NCBI GenBank assembly: GCA_021464525.1
Contig: JADRCO010000200.1
Location: 1 to 43,922, forward strand
Direction of reading: 5' to 3'
Length of the DNA: 43,922 bases
From: Rhizophagus sp. LPA8_4_AMF
Taxonomy: Eukaryota > Glomeromycota > Glomeromycetes > Glomerales > Glomeraceae
The notes under the pieces are model-generated. The model was not told the DNA's origin. It searched no databases and worked only from the letters and a program-made list of their open reading frames with translations. A program made the position numbers and the translations under genes. This document shows, one piece after another, positions 11,397 through 23,106 of this stretch (position 1 is the first letter of the stretch; every line of letters starts with the position of its first letter).

Positions 11397-11960
11397 ATGG
11401 ATTTAACTTCAGAAGACTCACGTTCGATAAGCCTTGTTCATTCATCATGGTTGAGATTTAATAGATCATGTGAAGATTTTCAAATTTAAGCTTTAGCTTC
11501 TTTAGATATCATCATTCCGAAACTTACTTTACCTTACGTCCTAAATTATGAAAAGGCATCCCCGTATTTTATTGTAAGTTTTTTTACAGGGTATACTTCC
11601 TAATTATGGAATCTTATACAAGGAATGTATTATTGTTTAAGAATCAGTATCCGAGCAAGTTATCATTTAACAAATTGTTTCCAAACTCGTACAGACCAAA
11701 AGTTTTTGCGAAATTTAATGTTTAAATGTCTTTCATAGTACAATATCATTGAAGCACCAAGAACAAATTGTATTCAAAACTTATATGAGTTATCAAATCA
11801 CAATCGTCCAGATTTTTCTGTTTTTAAATAAGGAATAAGATTTTTATATTATCTGAAAGGTTATAATCTTATTTTAACCAGTATTTCCCATAAATACAGT
11901 AAACAACAATTAATTAGTGTTTGTAAGACAAATGAAACATGTTTTCTTTTATTTATAATT
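11397..11960 (+). pseudogene. Possible decayed coding relic, family unknown
   Basis: An ATG at 11397 opens 30 residues beginning MDLTSEDSRSISLVHSS with non-repetitive, protein-like composition unlike the surrounding AT-rich noise. After a TAA at 11487 the coding texture resumes in shifted frames (ALASLDIIIPKLTLPYVLNY, later QKFLRNLMFKCLS and NLYELSNHNRPDFSVFK) with intervening stops. This fits a gene that has decayed by frameshifts. I do not recognise the family. It could also be chance. Confidence 0.25.
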
Positions 11961-13076
11961 TAGTTCTTTCTTACAATTATGAATTTTGAGTAAAACATTT
12001 GGTAATTTAATATTTATCAAAGTTCCATAATTTTTCTTTTTAATAAATTCCTTTTCTTTTTTCATTTATGACGCAGTATTATTATACTGTAATTACCAGT
12101 ATGATATCTTATTTAAATCTATGCATGTTATTTGATCTATTGCTATAATTTCTTATTAATGCTTTTTCCTTATTAATTTTAATTTTAATTAATTAAGAAA
12201 GACTGTAATAAATTTCGTTTAATTCATAAACAATATCAAAATTTCACGTAATTTCGTATAATAATCAAATTTAATTATCTTTGAAATTAAACAATAGTAA
12301 CAAAAGAAAATAATAAATTTAAATGAATTTTTTATTGTCTCTTTATTTACATTTAAATGAGATTCCGGCAGTTAACATTTTGTTGTCTTGATATTGTAAC
12401 TTGAAAAAGAAATGAAAATTTTGTATAAAATGAAGGACGGTTGATAATATGCATTCGGATACATTAATATCATAAAAAAATTTTTTACAGAAATTGTTAA
12501 TAAATGAATTTATTTTTATTAAATTATCTGATATTTATTAAGACTTTTTTTTTTAATTTATTACTTAAGAATTTAATAATAATTTAGTAGGAAATCAGAT
12601 ATCAGAATGATCATTAGGATGGAAAAAATTTTCAATTCAGCTTGTATAGTGAACAACAGCAAGGACACTTCTCAAAGCCCATATTCTGATAATCAGAGTT
12701 GATGAAATAACACCGACGTTTTACTTTATTAAAAAAGTTTTATCGTTACTTGATTATCAAATGAATTTTTTGAGTTCATCGTCAAAAAAAAAAAAAAATA
12801 AAAACAAAAACAAAAATATTTTAAACAAATTTTTAATTTCTGGGTCAAATTGATCGTCAAAATCACATAAATTTCAGATTGGTAGTACGGGTTTACAAAA
12901 TAATACTTCATTGGCGGAGATCATGATTTTCAACATGCATAATTATAGAATTTCTATATAGAATATCTTTGATTCTTTAAAGAAAAGTTCTGTAGAATTC
13001 CGCTTTGTTATTGTATCCTCATAAAATGAAAATACTGTTTTATAATTTTTACATATAACTTTTATAAACTAATTTC
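11961..13076. other. AT-rich intergenic stretch upstream of kinase A
   Basis: No gene seen. The last about 60 bp before the kinase A start resemble the sequence upstream of kinase B (see the shared leader element). Confidence 0.5.
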
Positions 13077-13085
13077 TTGAAATAC
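13077..13085 (+). promoter_or_regulatory. Shared leader word before kinase A start
   Basis: TTGAAATAC lies 15 nt before the ATG at 13092. The same word precedes kinase B (29276–29284, minus strand) by 18 nt from base to ATG, inside a longer similar stretch (AATTTTTAC ... TTGAAATAC ... ATG). It extends the paralogy into the 5' leader; whether it is a regulatory site is unknown. Confidence 0.45.
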
Positions 13086-13091
13086 AGCATT

Positions 13092-15560
13092 ATGAGCACA
13101 GATAATAATCCATTTGATCCTACGCCAGAATTAAAATCTAATCCCGTACCTGTTTTATTTATTCCTTTTAAAAATAATGAGAACAAATGTAATTATTGTG
13201 GAATTGAATACTCCAAGACACACATTAAACAAAAATATTGCAAAAATTGTTTATTTTGGTATATTCAATATACAACGGGTAATAATGCATACTTAAATGC
13301 GCATATAAGTACAAATAATTCTCAGTGTATTAAACATAAAACAACCAGAAATGATTTTTATACAACAAACATGATTCATGAATGGTGTGAATATTGTTCT
13401 GAGATTTCATACTTTACACAAGTAGTCACAAATAATTCATTTTGTTGTCACTTCTATCGTAATGGATACTGCCGTGAAGGTTGTAATAATTACAAGAAGA
13501 AGTTATCAGGTTATCAGCAGATTTCTTCTGGATGGGTAAAATCAACTTTGACTAAAAAGTTCATTCCGATTCTATATTTACCATGGTGGGATAGTTATAA
13601 CGAATGTGTAGTTTGTTATAAAGTATTAATATATATACACCAAGAGTCAAAATCTTATTGTCAAAAATGGTGTTCACGTTGTTTTGTGATTTACACTGGA
13701 TGTAGGTATTGTTTAACAACAAATATAATATTTGGAATTGCAGATCAATCTCAATGTAAAAAATGCAAAGTAATTTCATTCATTAATATTGATATTACAA
13801 ATATTAGTAGTGGAAATTGTATTATAGATGAATTTCTTGTTTCTACAAGAAATAATAAAAATTTCCATTTTATTACTAATTATATGAACAACAAGACAAT
13901 TTACAGTCCAAATAGTCCAAATGAAATGTATTCATTTATTCGTAATAAACTTTCTTTACAAACTAAGGGAATAGAGTGGATTCCATATTCTCAAATTACG
14001 AATTTAAAGAAAATAGCAGAAGGAGGATTCAGTATTATTTATAAAGCAACTTGGGAGGGAATTGATGTTGCTGTAAAAAAATTGCGTGATTCACAAAATA
14101 TCAATAAATATTTTCTAAATGAGGTAATATTTACATTTTATATACTTGCAATGTATTTTTTAATACTTATTGTATTAATTGGATTTATTTATACTTTAGT
14201 TAAGATCACTTTATCAATGTAATGATGACAATTATTGGGTTATTGGCTGTTATGGCATTACACAAGATCCAATAACAAAAGAGTATATGTTAATATTGAA
14301 ATATGCAGAAGGTGGAAATTTACATGATTATTTGCAAAAGAACTTTATAAATCTTACATGGAACGATAAATTGTTTATTTTACAAAGATTATCGATTGGG
14401 TATTTATTATATATTTTTAATGGATTAATCTATTCGCTATATTAGTAGTAAGTTTTTTAACAATTAAATGTTTATTTTAGACTTTTTAGGATTCATGATA
14501 ATAATTTTATACATCGAGATATTCATAGTGGAAATATGTTGCTTTCTGATTCTTGGCTAGTTGGAGACTTAGGATTATCACAACCTGCAAATAATACATT
14601 ATCTAATAATGAAATATATGGAGTAATACCTTATATCGCGCCAGAAATATTTAAAAGTGCTGCATTTTCAAAAGAGTCTGATGTATATAGTTTTGGTATG
14701 ATTATGTGGGAACTTACAACAGGTTGTAAACCTTTTGCTAATACTGAACACAATGTTGAACTTATTTTTGAAATTATTGATGGAAAACGCCCTGAAATTA
14801 CAAATGATACCCCCGATTGGTTTGCTAATTTAATGAAAAAATGTTGGGATTCTGATCCTTTAAAAAGACCAACTAGTTATGAAATCTGGAATTATCTTAC
14901 TGAATTTTATGGAAACAAAGCATTGGGACAAGCTGAAGAGTTAAGATTGGTATTAATAAAATTAAAGAAACTTGGACCTGAATTTAGTGAAAGACCTCAT
15001 CCAAAAGCAACTTATACAAGTAGAGCATTAAGTTCTTTAATTTCTAAAGCTTCAACTATAAATTCTTCAATGATCTCATTTAATGTCAAACAAGGTACGT
15101 TATAATAATTAGCCATTAATGAAAAAACTTGGAACATTAATCATATGACAGATAATAATAATTGAATTTACTTCTTTAAATTTATAATTAACTTAGATAT
15201 CTTTTATTAATTTTCTAGAATATATTACAAAAGAATATGAATTTGATATAAATAATATTCAAAGGTAATTAGTGTAATGTAAGTAAAATTGTTAATAATA
15301 TAAAATAAATAATAATATCGTACATTTTTTAGTTCATCCACACAAAATACAAATATCGCCACTCAAAGGTTAATTGTGCCAGTAAATTTTTCAAGAAAGC
15401 GTAATTTTGAAGAATTAAAGGACGAAACGAATGAAACTCAAAAAAATAGTAAGTAAAACTTTAATAAATAGTACCTAAAATATTCACTTCAACAATTTTA
15501 TAATATTTTTTTTAAACTAAAATAGGAAAATATATTAAAGCTGATCATTCAGACGATTAA
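13092..15560 (+). CDS. Kinase A: cysteine-rich N-terminus plus TKL-like protein kinase, six exons
   Basis: Exons 13092–14123, 14200–14399, 14481–15094, 15219–15264, 15333–15448 and 15526–15560 join in frame to 680 residues; all introns are GT–AG. The ATG at 13092 is the first in frame. The N-terminus (1–290) has CxxC pairs starting with C33/C36 and C50/C53, later WCEYC, CVVC, WCSRC, GCRYC and QCKKC, suggesting zinc-ribbon folds. The kinase domain (about 297–560) shows AEGGF glycine loop (309–313), VAVKK Lys329, HRDIHSGN (422–429), DLG (440–442, Leu replacing the usual Phe) and APE (464–466), so it looks active. The tail carries RKR and ends KADHSDD. Family knowledge suggests Ser/Thr phosphorylation in signalling; substrate unknown. 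Paralogue of kinase B. Exons 4–6 rest on frame continuity and on matching B. Confidence 0.85.
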
Positions 15561-16985
15561 TGTTGTTGAACATAATTGAGCCCATTAAATTTGTATTTGT
15601 CACGAAAAAAATTTAACCCAAAGTTAAAAATTTGTGTGTATAGATTAAATAACTTGTATTTATTTTATTCATATGTGATTGATTAATTTCTTAATTATAT
15701 AATCACAATTTTCACAAGAAAGGTAAAATATTTATAGCACTTCTGCACATGAAGAAATAGATACTGTAACTTCTTTGATAATTTGAACAATAATTAATAA
15801 TTTTTATCGATATATTTCTTTAATTATGTCTTCATGTATACAAAATAAATAAATGAGGTATAACCATATTAATAATAAAGCAGTTATTAAATATTAAAGC
15901 TTCGAATTTTACAATTACATTTAACCAGTTTAAACCCGATTTTTGAGATACCATAACGGGTTAACCTATTTGTATACTGAAAGCTGGCATGTTTATTTTT
16001 AGATTTTGATTCAGTCATTGGCTTTATTTATTTAGACTCCTGAAGTAAATAATAAACTATGTACAGTATATTTTTTCTATAATTAAATATGCTCGTAAAG
16101 CAAATTTAATATAATGGAAGCAATATTTTAATATTGCTCCCTTTACCTGGTTAATAACTTCCGTACTAGTTTTTTTGTTCGACTCCAATTAGCTTATCTA
16201 TTTTCTTTACCAATTAAACTCAAAGCGATTGAAAGTTAGGTTTAATTTAATTAATAATTTGGAAATACTAACCTGATAAGAACATTTTAGTCATTGAGTT
16301 CGTTATATTGATGAGCTACCGAAAATAAACTTTTTAAAGCCAAATTAAATTATTTAATTTTTCATATTTCAAGTTATAAATGTTATAAATTATTTTAGAA
16401 ATCAATCAATCAACGCTTAGTTCTTTTTTGGGTGACTTTTTTCGATATAAAATTATGATGTCATTGGAATGTAATGAAATTATGCCCGGTAATCTCTTTG
16501 CTTTCAACAGTGTTTTCTGGGGGGGTCGATGAGCATAAGCCCAAAGGATGCTTGACTATGAATATGTTCCGATTTTCACCAATTTAATTAATTCATCCAG
16601 AATGATTTTAATTTTCTCTTTATACAAACAAATCATTTTGATGTTTATATTGTACATATGAAATTCCTGGTATAATGTTATTTTTATACTCACACTTTTT
16701 CTTACTTGTTGATTTGATTGAAGACACAATTTATTGAATTCGGAGTACAGTAAGTAAGGATAAAATCTGAATGGTTTATAATAAACGTTATTTCTAGAAT
16801 TACATGTAGAAAAGTAAAAAATTATCATTTATTAATTTGATTTTAAAATATTAACAGTTATTATAATACAGATGTTTCTACAAGTATAATAAATATCTAT
16901 GTGAAAAATTGTAAGTATTTAGGTTCATTAAGTATATATCAAACCTAGTACTTTCTTTTTATGTATTCAAAAAAAAAAACAAGTA
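15561..16985. other. Intergenic, no gene assigned
   Basis: AT-rich. A minus-strand open frame at 16556–16828 has a partly protein-like composition but no recognised family, and a run of seven G at 16519–16525 is unusual for this DNA. I assign nothing. Confidence 0.4.
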
Positions 16986-19640
16986 ATGAGATGGGTTCTA
17001 TATTCTCAAATTAAAAATTTAAATAAAACTTCAGGATTTAGTATTGATTAAGCAACTTGGTCAGATGATGGTACACGTGATACTGATATTGCTACAAAAA
17101 AATTATTTAATTCATAAAATATCAACAAATATTTATTCCTTAACCGAGACAATATAATAAATATTTAATGAACGCTAATTTATAGTATTTTATTTTATTG
17201 ACGTCATCTGTTAATTAATAAAGCAAAATTTTAAAAACTGTTACGGGAATGATTAGATAACGATACTATCACGTTAGTGTAATAAACATACGTGAAATTC
17301 AATTATTTAAATCAAGCGAAATTATCCTCAACTAAAAGCACTATTTGAGTATAATCTGATATAAGAATAAGTTTATTTTTTGTTAAATTATTTATTTTAG
17401 AATAATTTTCATTTTCCAAAAAAAAAATAATATTTTTTTTTCCGTAACTTATATTTTAAAATTAGTGTAATTATATCAAAATAAAGCTTTAACTAAGATG
17501 ATTCTTTTTATTTTATTAAGAACAGTATTCAATATAACAGAATACAAAATAGTATAAGAGAAAAATAAAAGAAACTAGTCTATCTAATAAACTATTGAAG
17601 TGCTCTATATATTGGACTCCGACACCAAAAGGTATTAACTCACCTTTCGTGAAAAGAACTACCCTAAGGGAAACTGAGTCGCTAGGATAGGAGATCACAA
17701 AAGAAGTGGAGATTAAATATAGAAAATGGGAAAGGAGAAAGAAATAATAAAGAAACATCAAGGTTCAAACGGGAGAACAAAGTTTCATTATGAACTTGTC
17801 CAGAAAATCTATGCCTGGTCATAGCAAATTTCTTGCAGTTATCATTGAATGGGCTTAAGTAAATATAGTCCTTAATTGGTGTTGCGCAGTGATCAAATGT
17901 TGCGGTCAAAGGTTTGTGTTCATTTTTTTTTTATAGGTTGAAAAGGACTTTTTTGTAATGTTTTCCATACCTTGAAATGGGAATTTTGGGTTTTCCAGAT
18001 GGCTGCGTTTAATGTTGAAGTAAAGATTATAAAGGGTAATAATTTTCTTTCTACACCGAATGGTGTATGTATTTTTCTTCTATTTGTATATTATAGTAAA
18101 TATTACATGAAAGAAGGTTGCCCTTCATACATAATATTGTTCAACGTAAATACTCTCAAATTAGAAATGTTAAACGTATTTCTATCTAAAAAAAAAATAT
18201 TACAAGTTTTATGCTATATACACATTTATACTACACAAAAACCTCCTGAAGAGTAAAAACATTATAGTATGATAAGAATACTAATTAATACAAATAACAC
18301 CCACGCCAAGTAATCATTACAGTAATGGTATTGCACTCCAGCCAACATCTAACACAACCACTACTACTTACACACTAAACTAGCATCACACCATACTATA
18401 ATCACACCATTTGATGGTCCCGCCGAGAGGCGTGACTATAGAGGGGTTCGACTGTGTATACGTAATTCGTTGTTATGTTATTACAAAGGATGCTTTAACA
18501 AAAGAGGATATGCTGATAATGAATTATGTAAATGGTGGAAATGTACATGATTATTTGCAAATAATTTATAAATATACTAAGAACTTCACTTGGATATTTA
18601 TAATTTTTTATTTAATTACTTATTTTAAGTTTATTGATTGCTCAATAACTTTTTAGGATTCAGTCTGTCATTAAAACAGTTTTGTACATTGAGCTGCTCA
18701 TAGTGGAAATATTTTATTTTCATCTCAATTTTGACAAATTGGAGTCTTAAGATTATCACAACCTGCAAATAATACTTTTATTAAGTAATGAAATATGTAG
18801 AGTAATATTTATATTATACCAGAATATTTAAAGGTGGGAGCTTTCTCAAAAGAATTTGATATATGTAGTTTGATACAATAGGTTGTAAACCTTTTGCTAG
18901 GGTCGAACATAAAGTTTATCTTATTTATAAAATTATTGATTGAAATTACAAATAAAATGCTTGGATCATAAATACCGATTATTCATGAGATAGTTGATTC
19001 GGTTAATTCTATTAGAAAATGGATGCGATGAAGCCTATATTATTTTGAAATTTTCCATTGAATTTGTAGAACATTTAAAGAAATTGAGGGAAAAAGATTT
19101 AAGTTAATAAAATAAAAGAAACTTGGTCCCAACCATAGTGAAAAACCTCACCCAAAAGTTAAACCATCAAGTGAAGTATGAAGCACTTTAGTTTTCTAAG
19201 TCTACGACTATAAATTTGTCGTGAAACAAAATACGTGTTATTATTAATAATAGGAATTTTTGACTCGATTGCACGTGAAGTTGGTAATGCTGACCAGAAC
19301 TATATATCGTAATGTCGGCCTACACTATCGTTAGAGGAAAGACTATAGCGCGGAATTGGTCACCTGCACTATGGTCTTTACTTAAGTCATGACAAGTCAA
19401 ATATTCTTGACTCGTTTACTTGAGTTGTTTTGTGGCCAAGCTCTAAACTAATGACATTTTTAACATGTGGCAATCATTTATAATAAAAAATATTTATGAA
19501 TTTTATAATATATTATAAAAGAATACAAATTTGGATATAAATAATATTCATAAGTATAATTATGAATAATACAAATAAAAAATTTTCATTTCTTAGTTCA
19601 TCTTCACAAAATATATATTTCGTTACCTAAAATCCCTTTA
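16986..19640 (+). pseudogene. Broken copy of kinase A/B, interrupted by an insertion
   Basis: Three blocks follow the kinase order. 16986–17180 matches the start of the catalytic domain (the WIPYSQI region is readable as WVLYSQIKNLNK, then ATWSDDGTRDTDIATKKLF) with in-frame stops. 18456–19240 matches the hinge (TKEDMLIMNYVNGGNVHDYL) and, after a relict intron, the catalytic loop, activation loop and C-lobe, again with many stops and deletions; HRDIHSGN is lost. 19490–19640 matches tail exons 4 and 5 (splice-like TTAG before TTCATC). The cysteine-rich exon is not recognisable. No functional kinase can be made. Confidence 0.8.
17190..18455. other. About 1.27 kb of foreign sequence inside the kinase pseudogene
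   Basis: Kinase similarity stops at about 17180 and resumes at about 18456, whereas kinase A has only a 76-bp intron there. The filler contains a short protein-like piece after ATG 17999 (MAAFNVEVKIIKGNNFLST), vaguely like the first strand of a C2 domain, and a less AT-rich stretch at 18300–18455. I could not find convincing terminal repeats or a target duplication, so the type of insertion is open. Confidence 0.5.
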
Positions 19641-19645
19641 TCAAA

Positions 19646-19780
19646 ATGCATTATATTAATAGGCTATTAAAAGCTGAATGCATTTTTCCAAAAGAACTCA
19701 ACGGATTTGGATTGACTGATGTCTATTCTGATGAAAACTTTCGAGCTAAAGCTAGAACAGTTATTTATTTGAATTCCTGA
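19646..19780 (+). other. 44-codon open frame of unknown identity
   Basis: It starts MHYINRLLKAECIFPKEL and ends at TGA 19778. Composition is protein-like and further coding-like texture follows to about 19935 in other frames (MSGYEIYGDKLINYRQ). It abuts the kinase pseudogene tail but does not match the tails of kinase A or B. It may be a relic of a separate gene. Confidence 0.25.
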
Positions 19781-20352
19781 ATAACATAATTTTTTGATAA
19801 CAGAGTTGGAATTAAAACACGAGACGCATCATATGTGATATAACCCAAAAAGGTCCTATTCATTATATTTTACTTGTCATGACCGTATGTCTGGTTACGA
19901 AATTTATGGTGATAAATTAATTAATTATAGACAGGTTTGGTTTGAGAAAAAAGTGGAAAATCGACTTATCACTAATTGTTATATCATTACTATACTTACA
20001 TTGTATAATAATGACTTAGATATAATAAACTAAATTATAATTTTTTGGAATTATTCATCCAATAATTTACTATAATAAGTTAATTAGTGCAGCCAAATTA
20101 TAAGTCTTGAATATACACTTACAAAATATAAAATCCATCCATTATGAACTTTTGACTTTTGTTACAATAGCAGTAAAATTAACTTTTATAGGCTGTTATA
20201 TGACAAGAAAAAAAAAAATAATATGATATGTTAATTTTCAATCATTAATAAACCAAAAAAAAAACCTTTAATATTATGCTTTATAATTGAATAAAGATAT
20301 CAATAAATATTTTATTAAGTTTCTTTAAAGTTACATAAATTGATAATTAATA

Positions 20353-20518
20353 GTTATTCGGCACGAAGTGCCAAATAACTGTTATATTGGGTAAATCGAA
20401 TTTGATTGGTTGATCCCGGGCTCCGCAGGAGCCCGAGATCAAATGATCAAATTTGATTCCCAATATAACAAGCTACCTTTAGGTAGCGTTAGTTATTCGG
20501 CTCGAAGTGCCGAATAAG
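20353..20518. repeat. Cluster of four GC-rich hairpins around a 91-bp palindrome
   Basis: Hairpin 1, 20353–20379: GTTATTCGGCAC/GTGCCAAATAAC, loop GAA. Long palindrome, 20380–20470: outer arms TGTTATATTGGG (20380–20391) and CCCAATATAACA (20459–20470), inner arms TGATCCCGGGCTCC (20411–20424) and GGAGCCCGAGATCA (20428–20441), loop GCA. Hairpin 3, 20472–20487: GCTACC/GGTAGC. Hairpin 4, 20492–20518, is a near copy of hairpin 1 (TTATTCGGC/GCCGAATAA). The block is bounded by these two related hairpins and is much richer in GC than its surroundings, like a foldback or double-hairpin type element. Confidence 0.8.
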
Positions 20519-20521
20519 TGA

Positions 20522-20659
20522 TTTATCCGGTATCATGTGATTTATTGCCTGATACAAGTGCCTGATACACGATTTAAATGCCTGATACACGATTTTTGCC
20601 TGATACACGATTTATTATAACTATTTTTAATTATAAAAAATCACGTGATACCGGATAAA
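20522..20659. mobile_element. 138-bp MITE-like element with 22-bp terminal inverted repeats
   Basis: The left end 20522–20543 (TTTATCCGGTATCATGTG...) is the reverse complement of 20638–20659 with one mismatch. The inside has four copies of GCCTGATACA, three extended by CGATTT, at about 20547–20624. No coding capacity and no clear target duplication. It begins four bases after the hairpin cluster. Confidence 0.6.
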
Positions 20660-20810
20660 AAGAAATAACAATTAAATTTTCTAATAAAGTACGATTTTTG
20701 AAAATTCCTATAAATAACGACTAATTAATATATTTCTTTCACGAAATACTTATAATAATGAAGTCTAAGGGATAATACATAATAATATTGAATTTCAATA
20801 TTATATAATT

Positions 20811-22396
20811 TAAATTCATCTTTCAAATTAAATAATTCTTTAGCTTTAAGAGAAAGATCCTTAATTGCCAAATATTTAACTCTTCTCTCTTTCATAATGT
20901 ATCATTTTATATAAGTAAAATATCATCACTTTCTACCATTTCATTTTTAATACAAAATCTATTAATAAAAGTATTTTGAGAATTTTTCAAAAATATTTCA
21001 AATTCATTTGAATATTTAATCATAAGAGTTAAATTTAAATTTTAATTTAAATGGAAGGATTTGACCCAAATTTTTTAATAAGATTGAACTAATTTCAATA
21101 CCAATTGATTTATTTATATAATCAATTGAAAGGTAATTAAGATTTTGACCAAAAATTTTCAATTAAATTGAATACTAAATAAATATTTTTATTATCAAAT
21201 CCAATTATATCAAAAATTTACTAATTTTTGTACAATATCTTAAAATTAATTCAAATGATTGTTGTTTAGATATATTACTTACTGATAATCCAAAACCAAT
21301 ATTCTAAATAATTACTAGATCTTTGTAATAATAATTGTAAATAATTCATTTTGTAATGATACCTTTATAAATAAAGATTTTAATTTAAAAGGTCTAATAA
21401 TATTAATAATTTGTTTAATAAATGGATTTAAAGAACCACATTTAAAAATATGAATAGATTCTAAAACATTTAATTTTTCAAATATTTCATTAAAAATAAA
21501 AATATTGCCTAAATTAATCTTATAAAATATAATAATTTTTAAAGTATTTGAACAATTAAAATTTTTTAATTATTCAAATAATATTTGATTCAAAGGATAA
21601 TAACTTGAACTAAAAACAATTTTTTTAAAATTTTGTTATGAATTGATTATTTGTGGTAAATAACTTTTACCCAAATCATTGTAATCACTAAGGTGATAAT
21701 TAAGTGATGAAATTGAATTGATCGATTTTAAATAATGAATAATCATCATTACATTTGAAAAGGTTGTATAAATTGTAAGATCTAAATTTTTAATATTATT
21801 AATAAAATTTTGATTTTGTAAAATTAATTTAAAAATAATATTAAAATAATAACATCATCATTTGAAAAGATTGAAACTTCAAATATATTTATATTTACTT
21901 CATTTTTAATAAATATTTTAAATAATGATTCATAAATTAATATTAAAAGATCATGTTCAGGATGTGAAGTTGATGATAAATTTTGTATTTTGTATGGAAT
22001 AAATAGCGGATTGTTCACCTGATTCTCTAACTGATAAATTCTAACAGTTGTAATCCACTTTAAAATAGATGAAATTATATTCCATAAATTTAAACGTTTA
22101 ATAAAATTAGGATAATTGAATAATGTATTTAAATGAAATAAATTTTTATTAATTCCATATTCGTTTAATTTTGTTTTATCATCTTCATTTAAATTATGTA
22201 AATAAATATTAATAAAACCATTATTTCCAGCAAAAAATGGGGTTTCCCGTAATAATGAGATTGCTAAACGACAAAATGTCTATTAACTAAAATAAACGAA
22301 TGTAATGTTTTATAATCATCTATAAAGTATTTTATAATTTCATTTGTTATTTCAGGTAAATGGTAAATCTCCTGAAAATATCTTTGAACATGTCAT
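20811..22396 (-). pseudogene. Broken copy of the F-box gene at 31151–32878
   Basis: Nearly the whole length matches the intact F-box gene in the same orientation. The start region (ATG at 22394–22396, reading MTCSKIF against MACSKIF) and the C-terminal KYLAI region near 20855 are both readable. A one-base deletion in the F-box segment near 22275–22285 and stops such as those around 22290 and through 21000–21700 destroy the frame. The copy therefore contributes no protein. Confidence 0.85.
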
Positions 22397-22741
22397 ATCG
22401 ATATTGCAAAGCGAAAGAAATCAAAGAGAAAGAGAAAAAAAGAGTAAGGAGTATTTAAAAGTATGGTTAATTTTTGGATTATATCCGGATATTTGTCGCA
22501 CAAAATTGACTTTTGTGTTTGATCAATCGTATGTTTTAGCCAATACTAGTAATAATCAAAAATTATCCAATCATTTTATCTAAACTATCACGTGACGGGT
22601 TAAGCCTAAATATTTTAATGATCATGAGATTATTTTCCAAAGATAAAAAATTGGGGTCATATAGACTTTACAAATGACAAGAATCATGCTCTGTAGAAGA
22701 AAATTATTTACATGCATGATAGTTCGTCTGATAAGAGTAAT
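22397..22741. other. Upstream remnant of the F-box copy
   Basis: The purine-rich start (GAAAGAAATCAAAGAGAAAGAG) parallels the GA-rich leader of the intact F-box gene. The rest has no gene that I can see. Confidence 0.4.
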
Positions 22742-22749
22742 ATAGGTAG
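22742..22749. repeat. Left 8-bp target-site duplication of hAT element
   Basis: ATAGGTAG, identical to 26153–26160. Eight base pairs is the hAT superfamily length. Confidence 0.9.
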
Positions 22750-22866
22750 TAATGTTTCAGGCGAAACTGTTTTGTGATTGGCGAAACATTTCGCCCATTT
22801 TGGGTTTCGGTTTGGGCCATTTCAAAACTGCTGAAACCTGGCAAAACTTCCGAAACCTGGTGAAAC
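22750..22866. repeat. Left terminal and subterminal repeat region of hAT
   Basis: Contains the 18-bp terminal repeat, then GGCGAAAC, GGGTTTCGG, and CCGAAACCTGG/GAAACCTGG words. Most recur in reverse complement near the right end. Confidence 0.8.
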
Positions 22867-23106
22867 TAAAAATGTCACGTGAATTGTTTTAATTGGTGGC
22901 TAAATTTAGTGATGTTCATAAATTTTCTCATGAAGATATTTTCGATCTTTCATCTAATCGTCTCGCAAAATGTAATGAGATTTATACGACGCGGTTGACG
23001 CATTTATTTATAAATAACTATTTACCCCTGAACCCCCTTTTTTCTACTTTTTTCTTTTCGCCCAACTTTGAAAACAATCACTTATCAATTATCATTTTCT
23101 TCAATT

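Noticed and set aside
15091..15105. Kinase A ending at the TAA at 15103–15105
   Set aside because: A good donor (GTACGT) starts at 15095 and joins in frame to tail exons that are also present at the kinase B locus, so the spliced form is preferred.
18418..18460. tRNA or SINE-like B-box (GGTTCGACT)
   Set aside because: Neighbouring bases do not form a T-arm or cloverleaf and no matching A-box at the right distance is convincing.
22344..22583. 79-codon plus-strand open frame next to the F-box copy
   Set aside because: It is the antisense of the broken F-box start region plus its purine-rich leader.
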